A program made the translations under genes and the position numbers. A stretch of 38,183 nt of DNA from Calocera cornea HHB12733 (taxonomy: Eukaryota; Basidiomycota; Dacrymycetes; Dacrymycetales; Dacrymycetaceae): NCBI GenBank assembly GCA_001632435.1, contig KV424139.1, positions 1-38,183 of the forward strand, written 5' to 3'. The notes beneath the pieces were generated by a model that was not told the DNA's origin, did not search any database, and worked only from the letters and a program-made list of their open reading frames with translations. Positions 10,501 through 20,543 of the stretch are shown one piece after another (the stretch's first letter is position 1; each line of letters starts with the position of its first letter).

Positions 10501-11815
10501 TGCTGGTACTGTCGGCCGGGGCGAGCTGTGCCATCGCTTGGAGGAGGAGGGATGTCTTGCGGAGTGCGCTGCGGGGGCATGCTGGTCAGCCGACGTGCAC
10601 GAGACCGGGATGATATAGGATTCGCAAGCGGAAGAGGGGGAAGAAGGGACGTGGCGGGTGATAATGAATGACGAGACTCCATTGTGCTCGCCATGATGGG
10701 ATTGTGATGATGATGATGATCAGCCGTAGCCGAGCGCGGGCGCGGCGTATGGCTGCACAGACCGGGTCCGGCCCAGGGAGAGCGGAAGAAGGACAAAGGA
10801 ACGGCGAAGGGCAGGAAGACGCCAGAATGCGATAAGGAAGCGCGCAGACGCCGCGGGGAAGACCGCTTTGGGCGCGCGGGGCACTGCAATCGCGATTGTG
10901 CAGCGCCAGCGCCCGCCCCCGCTCTGATTGCCTCGCACGCCACGTGCAGCCCCGCACGGCCCTGGCTGGCCTAACAGAGCACTGGCCTGCCTGCCAGCCG
11001 GCATGGCATGGCATGGCATGGCACCCCCCCCCCCCCCACCCCACCCCCTGCCACATCGATATCTGCATCCTATCCTATCAATCAATCAACATCCTGCCTT
11101 GATTGCTCTGCCAAAGCAATCAAGGCCGGGTGTGACATATCACAGCATCGCCCCCCCCCCCCCCGGACGCGCGCACTGGCCATGCCAGGTGCCCGGCGCA
11201 GGATCACCACAAAGGCGCGCACAAAGAAGCGCGGGAGAGCGGCCGCGGACCCGGACCCGGACCCGGGTTGGTGCGGTGCGGCGCGGGGCGTGCGTACTGC
11301 GTCGGGCGGGGGGCCGGTGATGGAGTGCCGGGCGCCCGAGGGAGGGGAAGGCAAGGTGTGTGCGGGAAAAGAGCAGGATGGGAACGGATGGAGTAGAGAG
11401 ACACTCACCCTGCACCGAGCTCGATCATGACGCCCTCGCGGCTGTCGAGGCCCATGCGGCGGACGATGTTTGCGGCGTCGCGCTTGAGGATGCGCTCCTC
11501 CTCTGTGAAGGGGTAGTAGGCGTGGGAGTGGGCCGTGAGGCGGTCGTAGATCCTCAGGCCGTCGCCGCCGTACAGGAGGACGGTGGGGAGGGTGCGGCTG
11601 CCGGGGGGCTGGGCGAGGCCGGCGCGAATCTGCGCGCGGACGGAGCTGGCAGCGAGCGGCGAGAGCGTGCGCACGTCGGTGATGGTCGGCGCGTACGCGG
11701 ACGGGTCGGGCCCGGCGGTGGGGTCGGCCCGGCCGTCGGTGTCGGTGTCGGCGTCGGGGCGGTCAGTGTCGGGGCCGGTGTGGGCGGGGGGCATGGCGGG
11801 ATTGGGGGCGAGCAT
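7524..11815 (-). CDS. egt1: Ergothioneine synthase Egt1 (histidine methyltransferase + sulfoxide synthase fusion)
   Basis: Ten exons (11815-11409, 10568-9775, 9707-9089, 9023-8960, 8907-8896, 8842-8801, 8744-8556, 8506-8117, 8069-7873, 7818-7524) encode about 1002 aa. The N-terminal half is an EgtD-type SAM-dependent methyltransferase that converts histidine to hercynine, with MIELGAG at about 130-136 and later LFLGSSLGNL. The C-terminal half is EgtB-like: a DinB-type iron site HEIMHLE (H703, H707, E709), then an FGE-sulfatase-type domain with NGGVWEWT, LGGSYATHP and RRTFRNFWQHNYPYAWVGAR. This is the fungal bifunctional enzyme joining hercynine, cysteine and O2. It is longer than the roughly 770-880 aa usual for the family, mainly through a Ser/Pro/Ala-rich insert around 220-285. 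Intron 1 is 840 nt and exon 5 only 12 nt (DIFE). The start codon is uncertain; a second ATG lies at 11794. Confidence 0.93.
10569..11408 (-). other. Exceptionally long intron 1 of the Egt1-like gene
   Basis: The donor GTGAGT at 11408 and the acceptor CCCGCAG ending at 10569 join the codon for the third Gly of the SAM-binding motif with the following ALRKTS, exactly as the protein family requires. The intron holds low-complexity tracts on the plus strand: (GCATG)4 at 11001-11020, poly-C at 11024-11037 and at 11151-11164, and a short GAT repeat around 10706-10720. All other introns of this gene are 47-67 nt. No conserved coding frame was recognised inside it. Confidence 0.8.
11001..11037. repeat. 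(GCATG)4 plus poly-C tract
   Basis: Four perfect GCATG units are followed by a run of 14 C residues, inside intron 1 of the Egt1-like gene. Confidence 0.9.
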
Positions 11816-12040
11816 TGCGCGATTGGAATGGGCGATGGGGGTGTTGGGGGCGGGATCGGGCTGGGCTCTTATAGGCAATTGGGGCGCCGAATGCGGTCTG
11901 TGCTCTGTGCTGTGGGTGCCGAGGTGGGAGCCGGGTGCCGCGTGGGTTTGGGTTTGGGGAATGCGTTGCTCGCAGAGGGAGGACGCAAGGTGGGTCTCAC
12001 ACGGGGGCGCGCACGTTGATGCGAGGGCGGGCGGCAGGTA

Positions 12041-12064
12041 GGCAGGCAGGCAGGCAGGCAGGCA
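12041..12064. repeat. (GGCA)6 microsatellite
   Basis: Six perfect tandem GGCA units lie upstream of the Egt1-like start codon. Confidence 0.9.
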
Positions 12065-13111
12065 GCGTGTGGCCAGCCCAGCCCTGGCCCGCCCCAAACG
12101 GGCAGTTGTCATCCCCGTCGGTGCTTCGTCATGCCTGCGTCTGGTGTGCGTTCTTTCTTTTATGAGCGTGATCGCCTGTTCGCGAGTCCCGGCGCGGGAT
12201 GGGTGGGGGCCCATGTCCGCCCCTCGATCCATATACGGCAATCGGGGTGGTGGGGGTGCTGCGAGCCCGGGACGCCGGATTCGGGAGACCAGCCGGGCGC
12301 GGCGGGGGCGTGGGCGTGGGCGAGGCAATGCCATGCCATGCCCATCACGCCCTCGTCCTCCCATCGACGGCACTAGTGCATACATCCCCCCAGCGGCTGT
12401 ACCGTACTGTCCCCCGTGGATCGTCCGATGCTCGACTGCTCAGTACTTAGTCTGCAATGATCATCCTACCTCCCCCGGCCCCGCGTCCTTATTTGCTTCC
12501 ACTAGCCGATCGTGGATTCACGTGCGTGCCAGCTCGCCAAAGGCAAAAGGGCTAAACGGATCCCATGACGTCGGCCCGTGACTAACAAGCCATCCACACG
12601 CCCATTCATTCCCCTCCCTCCCTTTCCCACCCCCCTGCACGCGCTCACCAACAACAGAACACGGCACAAGTCATCACGGACCAGCGCGGCAAGGCCCAAT
12701 CGCCGACAGCCTCCGTCGGGGCAATGGCCACCCATGGCATCGTCTCACCTCCCTCAGCCGCTCAAGGACAGAGCCCGCACGAACAGCGAACAGCGAACCC
12801 TAGCAATCCCGCACAGGGCCGCCGAGCCCCGGCCCTCGGGCGCTCCGGCACCCCGCCGGGCCCGCCGGATTCCCTTTTCGAGCCATCGCTCCCGGCCATC
12901 GGCGACGAATAGTGATGCAGCGGGTAAACACCCTCCGCCGCGCCGCGCCTGGGCGCATCAGCCCTTCATCGCGCGGGAGCTGTGCGAGCCTAATGCGCCG
13001 CACGCCGTTGGCGCGTTCGTTCATACATTGCAACTTGAATGTGCGGCTGGTGACCCTTGTTCGCGCCGATTCCGCTGCCTCCTCCTCGCGCAAATTCCGA
13101 CGTTCCAAATT

Positions 13112-13134
13112 CCAAATACCAAATACCAAATACC
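13112..13134. repeat. (CCAAATA)3 short tandem repeat
   Basis: Three perfect 7-bp units are followed by a partial fourth, in the intergenic region upstream of the PIF1-like gene. Confidence 0.85.
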
Positions 13135-13554
13135 TATTGCTTCTCCGCTGCCAAAAGTTAAACATCCTCCGTCCGCCCTCTTCCGTGGACATTCACACTC
13201 CAACCCCGCCTGACCCCGCACGGGCGCAGGGTCTGCCCCGCCCTTCCTCCTTCCCTCCCGGCCATGTCACGCCTCGGGCCAGCCTCTCTTCACACCCTTT
13301 CTTTCCAAACGCAAACGCAAACGCCAACGCGAACCGCGAGAGACGGCAGTGCGAGTGTACGGTGGGCATAGAGTGCACGGTCTGGATCTGCTCCCGAACC
13401 CTGAGGACCCCTGCATGCGCGTCGCGTCGGAGTTCCAACTCCTCTGATAAGCCGTCCGCTAAGTCTGTTAGAGCCTTGTGCCCGTGCTCCATCCACCGTT
13501 GCCTATCTTGTATACGGATTTCCTCTTTGAACGAAAAGTTGTCTGTATGCTACA

Positions 13555-15568
13555 ATGGACCGAACCTCTCCCACACTGAGGCCGATGACAAGCGCACAAC
13601 GTCGAGTCCTACACATAAAAGAGCGTGTTCCCTCTTCCCCGTCGCCTGCCTCTTTACGATGGCTTCCCGATGCTGGGGCCTCCTGGCTCCCTAGTCCGAA
13701 AGCACCTCCCTGGCCAGGTCCATTTACCATAGATATGTGCAATGTTTCAAGGCGCCGTGAAGAAACAATACTCCCTCCTCTGGGAGAAGAGCAGACGAGG
13801 GTTCTGCGCCATGTTCTCGATGGACACAATGTTTTTATAACCGGTGCTGCAGGTGACCATTCGCGTTTCAATGTCCGTTTTACCTAAGTCTTACTATGCT
13901 TCAGGTACTGGCAAGAGTATATTGCTTCATCACATTATCAAAGCACTTCGTCAAGCTCGCAACGGAGAAGACTATCCTGTCGCCGTAACAGCGCCGACAG
14001 GAGTCGCTGCACGCAACATTGGAGGAGTGACATTGCATTCCTATGCTGGTGTCGGTCTTGGCTATGGAGATGCCAATCGGTTATACCAGCGCATGGTCCG
14101 TAATCCTTGGGTCGTAAAGAGATGGAAGGAAACGGAAGTCCTCATTGTTGATGAGAGTAAGCCTGCAATGTCAGAGCACGATCTCAGCTCATGGGCAGAT
14201 ACTCCTCCTATATGCAGTCTCGATGTTGGACGGTTACTTTCTGGACAAGCTCTCCCAAGCCGTAGCCAAAGTTCGTGGCAATCACCAGCCATTCGGGGGA
14301 CTTCAGGTATGTATGTCCTTCACTCCAATCGTTCGACACTAAAGACTCTGGGATCAAGGTCATTTTTGCCGGAGACTTCTTCCAGCTCCCTCCAGTACAC
14401 AACCAGCACACTTCATGGAAATATGCATTCCAAGCCAACGTTTGGAAAGTCGCTATCCAACATGTTGAGATCCTGACTCAGGTCTATCGTCATGCTGATG
14501 CCGGTCTGTCTTTGTTCACCCCTATTCCGACCATGGGAACTGATCTTTAACCAGCCTTCATCGCGTTATTGAACGACATTCGCTTAAGCCGGATAACCGC
14601 GGAAACCCAAGCCAGGCTAAAACTACTTGAACGGACTGTGCACTATCCAGATGGACGACAACCAATCCAACTGTAAGCCTGTTTCAGATCTTGCGGTGTC
14701 TGGCTCTGGCTCTTCATAACCGATCAGATATTGCAAACGAGAGGATGTCAACAAGGCTAACGCGTCTCGACTCGACTCTATAGAGCTTGACGAATACAGG
14801 TATACCGCCGTCGACGACGGAGAATCCCCGGATGAGGACCCTCTTGATTCATTTGCAGCACTCCCCGAGGTCAGCTTGAAGCAGGGCGCTCGGGTCATTC
14901 TTATTCGAAATCGGAATGACGACACTGGCCTGGTCAATGGCAGTCCTGGGGAGGTTGTCGGATTCACTACGCAAGACGAATGGCTTGACATGGGAGAACT
15001 CTTCGATCCCACCAAGTTAGCCCTCATCGAGAAGACAAGGGAGGACCTACATACAGCACTGAACCGCCCGAATACGCTGCTTCCTATTGTCAGCTTTGAT
15101 CAATATGGCGACAAGGGAAAGCAGGTGGTTCTCGTTGCGCCGGCGATATTCACTCCCGCAATTGAGTCAACCAACGCACAGCGACTTCAAGTAAGTTAAC
15201 CCTATACACCTTTCCACACAGTTCATTATCTCCCCCACAGATCCCCTTGCTGCTGGGCTACGCGCTATCCGTTCACCGTTCCCAGGGAATGACCTTAGAT
15301 CGCGTTCATGTTGACGCGAGGGGTAGCTGGGATCCCCGTAAGCACCCCCTTGCATCTGTGTTGACTCCCACTCACGTTTGTCAGGTCTACTTTACGTTGC
15401 AATGTCCAGAGCATCGACGCCGCAAGGGCTTCAAGTTGTTGCATCATATGGGAACCTGGTAAATCGATCGACTTCCCCTCTTTGTTTCCGAATTTGACTC
15501 TGCTTTGCCAGACCCCTTCGCATACCGCGATTTTTGAGTGGGCCAAAGAAATAGGAATGCGCACATAA
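13555..15568 (+). CDS. PIF1-family ATP-dependent DNA helicase
   Basis: Nine exons (13555-13852, 13905-14156, 14218-14306, 14359-14503, 14555-14672, 14728-15190, 15241-15337, 15385-15458, 15512-15568) encode about 530 aa. SF1B/PIF1 motifs are in order: Walker A GAAGTGKS (97-104), APTGVAARNIGG, Walker B VLIVDEISML, motif III VIFAGDFFQLPP, a motif V region GYALSVHRSQGMTLD and motif VI LLYVAMSRAS. PIF1 helicases unwind DNA 5'-3', including G-quadruplexes and replication intermediates. No Rep/HUH nuclease or long N-terminal region is attached, so this is not an intact Helitron. Many PIF1 copies in mushrooms are nevertheless lineage-specific or transposon-derived. Introns are 47-61 nt. If the last intron is retained, the protein ends a little differently at about 15499. 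Confidence 0.88.
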
Positions 15569-16585
15569 CATAATTCCAAACTTCGTTCCAAGAATAGTCG
15601 GCTGGCTCGTGTCTGTAATCGCTCATGTTCATTCTTATACCCCCTGGTCTTCCGACACCATGTAGCGGTTGGCGGCAGCACTGCTTAGAGGGCCGCAGCC
15701 CTTGTATCAAGTCTGTATGGTAGTACTGTATCTTTACGTCATTCGCCTCTTAACATGCTATCCTACGTCTCAGCGGAACCTGAATACCCGGAATCTTCTC
15801 CCTCCCTGTCCACGTCGCCGTTTCCGCTGCTCTCTCTTCAATCGTCACTACTCCCATAACACCTGAGTCCCTCTTCAGGTGCTATTTATCGCGGGCCGTG
15901 CCTCTCGTGCCTGCCCCTGACACTTTAGGACGGGCTACGGGGAGTGCAGCAGTTCCTTGATGTTGTTGAGTCAATGCATATCGGAAGACGGCTCACGTGC
16001 TTTACAGCAAATGGCTGTATGTTTCATTCCGTCGCCCTGGCTGAATATCGTTCTTTCGTGAACGCCACTTCTTCGGAGGTTCGCGCTCCCTCCCAATCCC
16101 GTCGCTGCCCAGATGGTGCTCAGCCTTCGTCATCAGACTCTTCTGTGGATGATGCTGGCTTCTCCACGTTGAATATAAATCAAGATGCAACTCATCAGCT
16201 ACAATTGAGGCTCGCGGCGGGCGCATTGTCGCACTTCGCTGAACTGCTCAGTCTCAGCCTACCAAGTAAGTAGTAGTATAAGCTGCGTACGGAAAGCGGC
16301 GGTGCGGTCGACTCGACCCTGATTTCGCGACAATCTTGCGCCACGCGTCGCCCACCATACTCGTGCGTCTCGCTGCGTTCACACCACTGGTCATTCTCAG
16401 TGGTGGCCGGCTGTGCGCTCTCTCGCTTACGAGTCCTCATTTTCTTCCCCGTTTCATCACACGCGCTCTCATTGCTCATATCCTCTCTCGTGGTCCACCG
16501 GGCGGCCTTCTTATCATCCGACACCTTTCTCAGCGATCTTTCATGCCAACATCACGTCTTGTCCTTCAAGGCGCATCCTGTCATC
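15569..16585. other. Region between the PIF1-like gene and the 408-aa gene
   Basis: One kilobase without a confident gene. It contains a possible gene fragment at 15926-16273 (listed separately) and otherwise pyrimidine-rich sequence that could be the promoter of the gene starting at 16586. Confidence 0.4.
15926..16273 (+). CDS. Possible gene fragment, unrecognised
   Basis: An open frame entered after a CTGACACTTTAG acceptor-like sequence runs for about 115 codons to a TAG. It has fairly even composition, with a Ser/Asp-rich middle (SSSDSSVDD) and a Leu-rich end (LQLRLAAGALSHFAELL). A possible 50-nt intron precedes it, but I could not find an upstream exon in a compatible phase, and its stop overlaps a GTAAGT donor-like sequence. 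It could be the remnant of a gene or an exon of an unrecognised one. I do not recognise the protein. Confidence 0.25.
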
Positions 16586-18022
16586 ATGTCAAGTGCCGCA
16601 ACTCCGCGCTTGGAAGAATGGACTCGTGAGTCATCCCGTATATTTGCCTCTGTTTCCCACTAGCTAACTGGCTTTTCATCGCAGTACCGTCCACATTTGA
16701 CGATGTATTCTTCAAATGGCTCTCGGTGTCCACTGCGCAAGTGTGTGCTTCTTGTCATCCGCTTTCTGATGGAATTCACATCTCGGCGCAGGACATGCAC
16801 CAGAAACTCGATTTTATCATGCGCTCCAATCTCCTAGAACATCGCAAAGACCTAAAACAAGCATATCAATTCATCCTTCTACCGGCGATCTTTAGCAAGA
16901 TCAAGTAAATCCATCCCTTCTTATCCCGAGGACCGCACCTTACCAAGTCTCCAGCAATACCAGCGATCGTCCTCGCCTGTACCAGCTGGTCCCCATCACC
17001 AATCATACCGCTCCGGATGCCGGTATTCCGTTGAGCGATCCTTCTCAAGCAGCCACTAAACGGCTCGTATCGGTACTCGTCTCGGTCACTCCCGATATGC
17101 AGTTCATAGTGGCTGATGCCATCAATACCCTCAGTAAGCTCTTCTCCGCACCACCTCACCTTCGCTGTGGCCCAATATGAAGCAGTTCAAATCTTTGCAT
17201 TCCTCGTCAACGTTGCCGACGACGCTCAAGCACGCGACCGCATGATCCTCTGTTACCACCTCGCCTCCCTCGTCTTCGATCCCAAGGATATGCCCCAGGT
17301 CTGGTCATCCGCCACCTTCTTGGCGGGAGAATCAAACACCCACCTCCTATCGGGACTACGAAACTCGCTTTCTGGGTGTACTCTCCCGGGCGCATGGGCT
17401 GAGTGGGCGGTTGCCAAAGACTCCATTATCGCCTACCGCCGGGAAGAACTTGAACGTCTGATCGGACCGCAAGCGTTCGCCCGCTTACGCACCATTGAGG
17501 AGCAAATACGTAAGGTCAACGATGGCTCGGCGTCGCCACCTTCCAAGGCAAAGATTGCCAATTGCGCAGAAACGATCATTTTTTTCTGGTAAGCCACTCG
17601 ATTCATTTCCCACTGATTGTCTAATCCTGAGCTCTAGGCTGGGTCGCACCGTCAACCGCGAAGATGCAAGCTCCATTCTCGACGGGCTCACAGTTCGACT
17701 TATCTCCATCGACAAAACTAATCTCCCCGATCTCATTAAGAACCTGAAGAAGGATCTCGCCAAATTCAGCGCCCAGGGATTACGCGAATCTCTGGCTATC
17801 CGCCTCTCACCTCCGGTGCCCAATCAAAAGCCGCGCCGTGTCGGCATCCGATGGGCGATTGGGCCGTGCTGGCGCTGTCGAATGCTCGGCGCCTTCCTGT
17901 ATGAACACGCTGCCCAGAAGAGTGTTCGTCTATCCATCGAGTTCTTGAAAGGAACGGGCGCCGCATGGATGCAGTGGGACACACCAACAGTTCCTGACCT
18001 TCTTACGAAGTATTTGCCATAG
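16586..18022 (+). CDS. Unrecognised 408-aa protein
   Basis: Five exons (16586-16625, 16685-16904, 16955-17133, 17186-17588, 17638-18022) with introns of 49-59 nt give about 408 aa. I do not recognise any domain. The protein looks globular and largely alpha-helical, with a CASC pair near residue 28, an ERLIGPQAFARLRTIEEQI helix in the middle and a CWRC pair near the C-terminus. There is no signal peptide or membrane segment. The third acceptor is a tandem AAGCAG (17180-17185), so an isoform longer by one residue is possible. The gene converges on the 670-aa minus-strand gene with only 81 bp between stop codons. Consistent phase across all four introns argues that it is real and undamaged. Confidence 0.6.
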
Positions 18023-18103
18023 GGACAACGTTAGTCACTATCGTGCATAGATAGATAATGATTCATGTAGCCTTCGTGTACAGAGAGGGGTAGTTGATTT
18101 GAG

Positions 18104-20228
18104 CTATGACACCTCTACTCCGAGCCGCGACAATATGTCCCCTACAGCGACCCGAGCGTCCTCGTCGCACCCCAATGGTCCTTCCAGCAATTCTTCCAAC
18201 AGGTCGAGATCTCTCCGGATAGCATCCAGTCGGTAAAGCGCATCGGGGTGTACTCCTTTCACGAGTTTCGGGTCTGGCGTCTCGTACCGTGCGCAGACCG
18301 CATCTTTGGCACTGATGATACTTTGGCGCAGCTGGTACCTGTCGCTCAGTTGGTCGTCTTCGAAATCATCGTCTACTCGGAGTGCAAGGTACCGAGGCGG
18401 CTTTGATCCCTGCACAGACCAGACAGTCTCTCTGCACGGGCCGTCCGACTCGGCCGCCAGGAGGATCAGGTCGTTTTCGATACCGAACCCCTTTCGAATG
18501 ATCGACAACGGCCCTCGCGTCCAGTCTTCAAGTTCAGCCTCCATAACCACCAAGTCATCCCCAACCAGCCAATCCCCTTTCGTCCAGTGAGTATCCTTTT
18601 CCTCCTGTGGAGGGATATTTCCGATGCGATACTGGCAACATGCAATGTACGCAAAATGCGCTTCCAACGCTGCCTACTAGCTCATGAGCGATTGGGAAAT
18701 AATTCACAATGCAGTTCACTTACCACAAGGGAAGAAGAAGGGGCGCAGCGACCCTTCCATCGCAATACCACGCCGTCCGACAAGGAAAAGATCGGTACTT
18801 TGTCGTGCTGCCGCTCGATCGCCTTGCATCGTACTGCACACCACATTGGGGAGCCATGCACGCCTAGGATCACGCGGCAGGTATCCGGTGTTCGATCATC
18901 GGCCACAAGAACTGAGTCACAGTGGCGCAGGATGTTCGACGTTCCTGTCTCGGTCATAAATACCGTCCAGCTCGACACTTCAGGCGGTTCGGAGAGCATA
19001 TGATTGGGGAAGGCCGGCAGCACCGCCATTTTCAGGATGGAGGGTCCGTTGCCTTCTTTCGGGTGTAAAAGGTATGTCATAAGCCTTTTCAGAGGCAGGA
19101 CGGCGAAGTCACCGACGTAGTAGTCCTTCTCAATGTTGACCTTCGCCCAACAGGTTGGAACGGCCAACTGAATGGTTCCAGCGCTGATTGTATGCACCTG
19201 ACAATAGAGGCAGATTGAGGTGTCCGTCCTGCTGACTAGGATAGGACCAGTCGAAGCACTATTGAAGGCCTTGATGTCGTGAGGTATCGTCCTTAGATGA
19301 TGCTCGGTCAAGCTCTGGGCACTGCCGTTGTTAGCCTTGTGATGTCCATTTGCGATATTCTCCAAGTCTTCCATAGTGAAAATCAGAAGCGCTTCATTCT
19401 GATTGGAGAAGACAACCATCGACTTGGCTTGATCAGCAAAGGCGGCACCGAAGTGACCAATCTAGCACAAAAACGTCAGTGTCTGGTATGATTGGAATGC
19501 AAAGGTGTGTTGACAAGGCATACCGGGGGTGTCGCCAAATTCACTTGAACGCTGTCCGTGAGACGCCGAACGTGCGGGCGGGTGACTTCATCCTCCATTG
19601 CAAAACAAGCCCAATCCCCGTCAAGAGCGAGAGGATGGGATGAGTGTTGAAACTCTCGGAGTACTTGGGGACCACTTGCGGTTCCAGAAAGGAAGCGAAC
19701 GTAGTATGCGATGGACCTTGGCCCTACCGTGGTAGTAGCCGCGCTGTCTGCATAGCTGACGCTATAAGACACAATCACGTCCATTTCCGTCCTCGAGCGG
19801 ACGAAGCCCTGGGGAACTCCGACGAGCGTGGCACTCTTGAGAGACAAAAGTCCGGGCGGATACCAGCATGTGACGGGACTCGATTTCGTTATGACACCTT
19901 CATCCACATCCTGACAAGTTGCCAGCACCCCTCCATCAAGCGTGGTGAACATCGACCATCCTTCCAACATAATGGCCTGGGAGATTGCGCGTGGAGGGCG
20001 ATTCGACGGTAGGGATTCGGCGGACTTGAAAGTCAGAACTCTTCGTTTACCGTCCACTGGATCACTCCGTTGTACAGGCAGGCTCTTCCGGTTGGAGGAC
20101 AAGGAGGAGTCCACAACGGTCTGGGCAGCAGCATCCACCAGGGAAACAGTTGTTGATGGCGGAAGCGACGCCAAGTCATAGTTGCCAAACTGTAAGTCTG
20201 GCCACGTTGGGCCATGGTGGGAGTCCAT
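18104..20228 (-). CDS. Unrecognised 670-aa protein
   Basis: Three exons (20228-19524, 19461-18724, 18673-18104), all joined in phase 0 by introns of 62 and 50 nt, give about 670 aa. I do not recognise the family. Many short beta-type stretches alternate with Gly/Asp/Ser turns (for example DGGVLATCQD, MVVFSNQNEALLIFTMED), which could suit a beta-propeller. The layout and wording of such repeats recall the C-terminal parts of mushroom F-box proteins, but no F-box is visible at this N-terminus. The last 40 residues are acidic and Leu-rich (LDLLEELLEGPLG). Upstream sequence stays open to about 20330, so an additional 5' exon is possible. It is transcribed divergently from the 1029-aa gene with a 315-bp gap. 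Confidence 0.6.
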
Positions 20229-20543
20229 GTCGTGTCGAAGAACTCCTTGTAAGCAAGTAGTACTTAGAAGGGATCGTCGTTGGCTGCAAGGAGGAGGCCC
20301 CTTGAGAACGCGTCTCAACCTGCAGTGCATCGCTGGCTTTCCCCCTCACAGCCTTTGGGCTAAAACCAGCGAAGGCTCAGGCTTCAGTCTCCACCAATCA
20401 GAGAACAGAGTACTGGCTATTTGCCTCCGCTTCCCCCCCCAAGCCACCCGGTCGCCTCCTGTCTTTCTCTGCTTCCGTCATCTTCGTGCCGACACTCACC
20501 CGACGCTCCGCGCGTCCGTCGGACGCTGTCCACTGATTTGGTC
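20229..20543. promoter_or_regulatory. Divergent promoter region between two unrecognised genes
   Basis: This 315-bp gap lies between the start codons of the 670-aa (minus) and 1029-aa (plus) genes. The proximal part on the plus side is pyrimidine-rich (CCTCCGCTTCCCCCCC near 20424-20440), as is common before fungal starts. No TATA element was seen. Confidence 0.35.

Larger units (their letters stand above)
11816..13554. other. Divergent intergenic region, Egt1-like / PIF1-like
   Basis: These 1.7 kb separate two divergent start codons. They contain a (GGCA)6 microsatellite (12041-12064) and a 7-bp CCAAATA repeat (13112-13134). Open frames across it are Pro/Arg/Ser/Ala-rich and lack family features or splice partners. 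It may hold the promoters of both neighbours. I see no RNA gene. Confidence 0.45.

Noticed and set aside
9710..10618. 302-codon plus-strand open frame
   Set aside because: It lies antisense to the Egt1 methyltransferase exon, which is clearly coding. Its Arg/Ala/Gly/Val-rich content is the usual shadow of GC-rich sequence.
11360..12019. 219-codon plus-strand open frame rich in Gly/Val
   Set aside because: It is antisense to the first exon of the Egt1-like gene, which matches the family. The Gly/Val repeats reflect Pro/Thr/Asp codons read backwards.
12578..13213. 211-codon plus-strand open frame upstream of the PIF1-like gene
   Set aside because: It is Pro/Arg/Ser-rich, crosses a microsatellite-like CCAAATA repeat, and has no splice partner or recognisable domain.
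13555..15568. Helitron transposon
   Set aside because: Only the helicase part is present. No Rep/HUH nuclease motif was found in the upstream or downstream frames.
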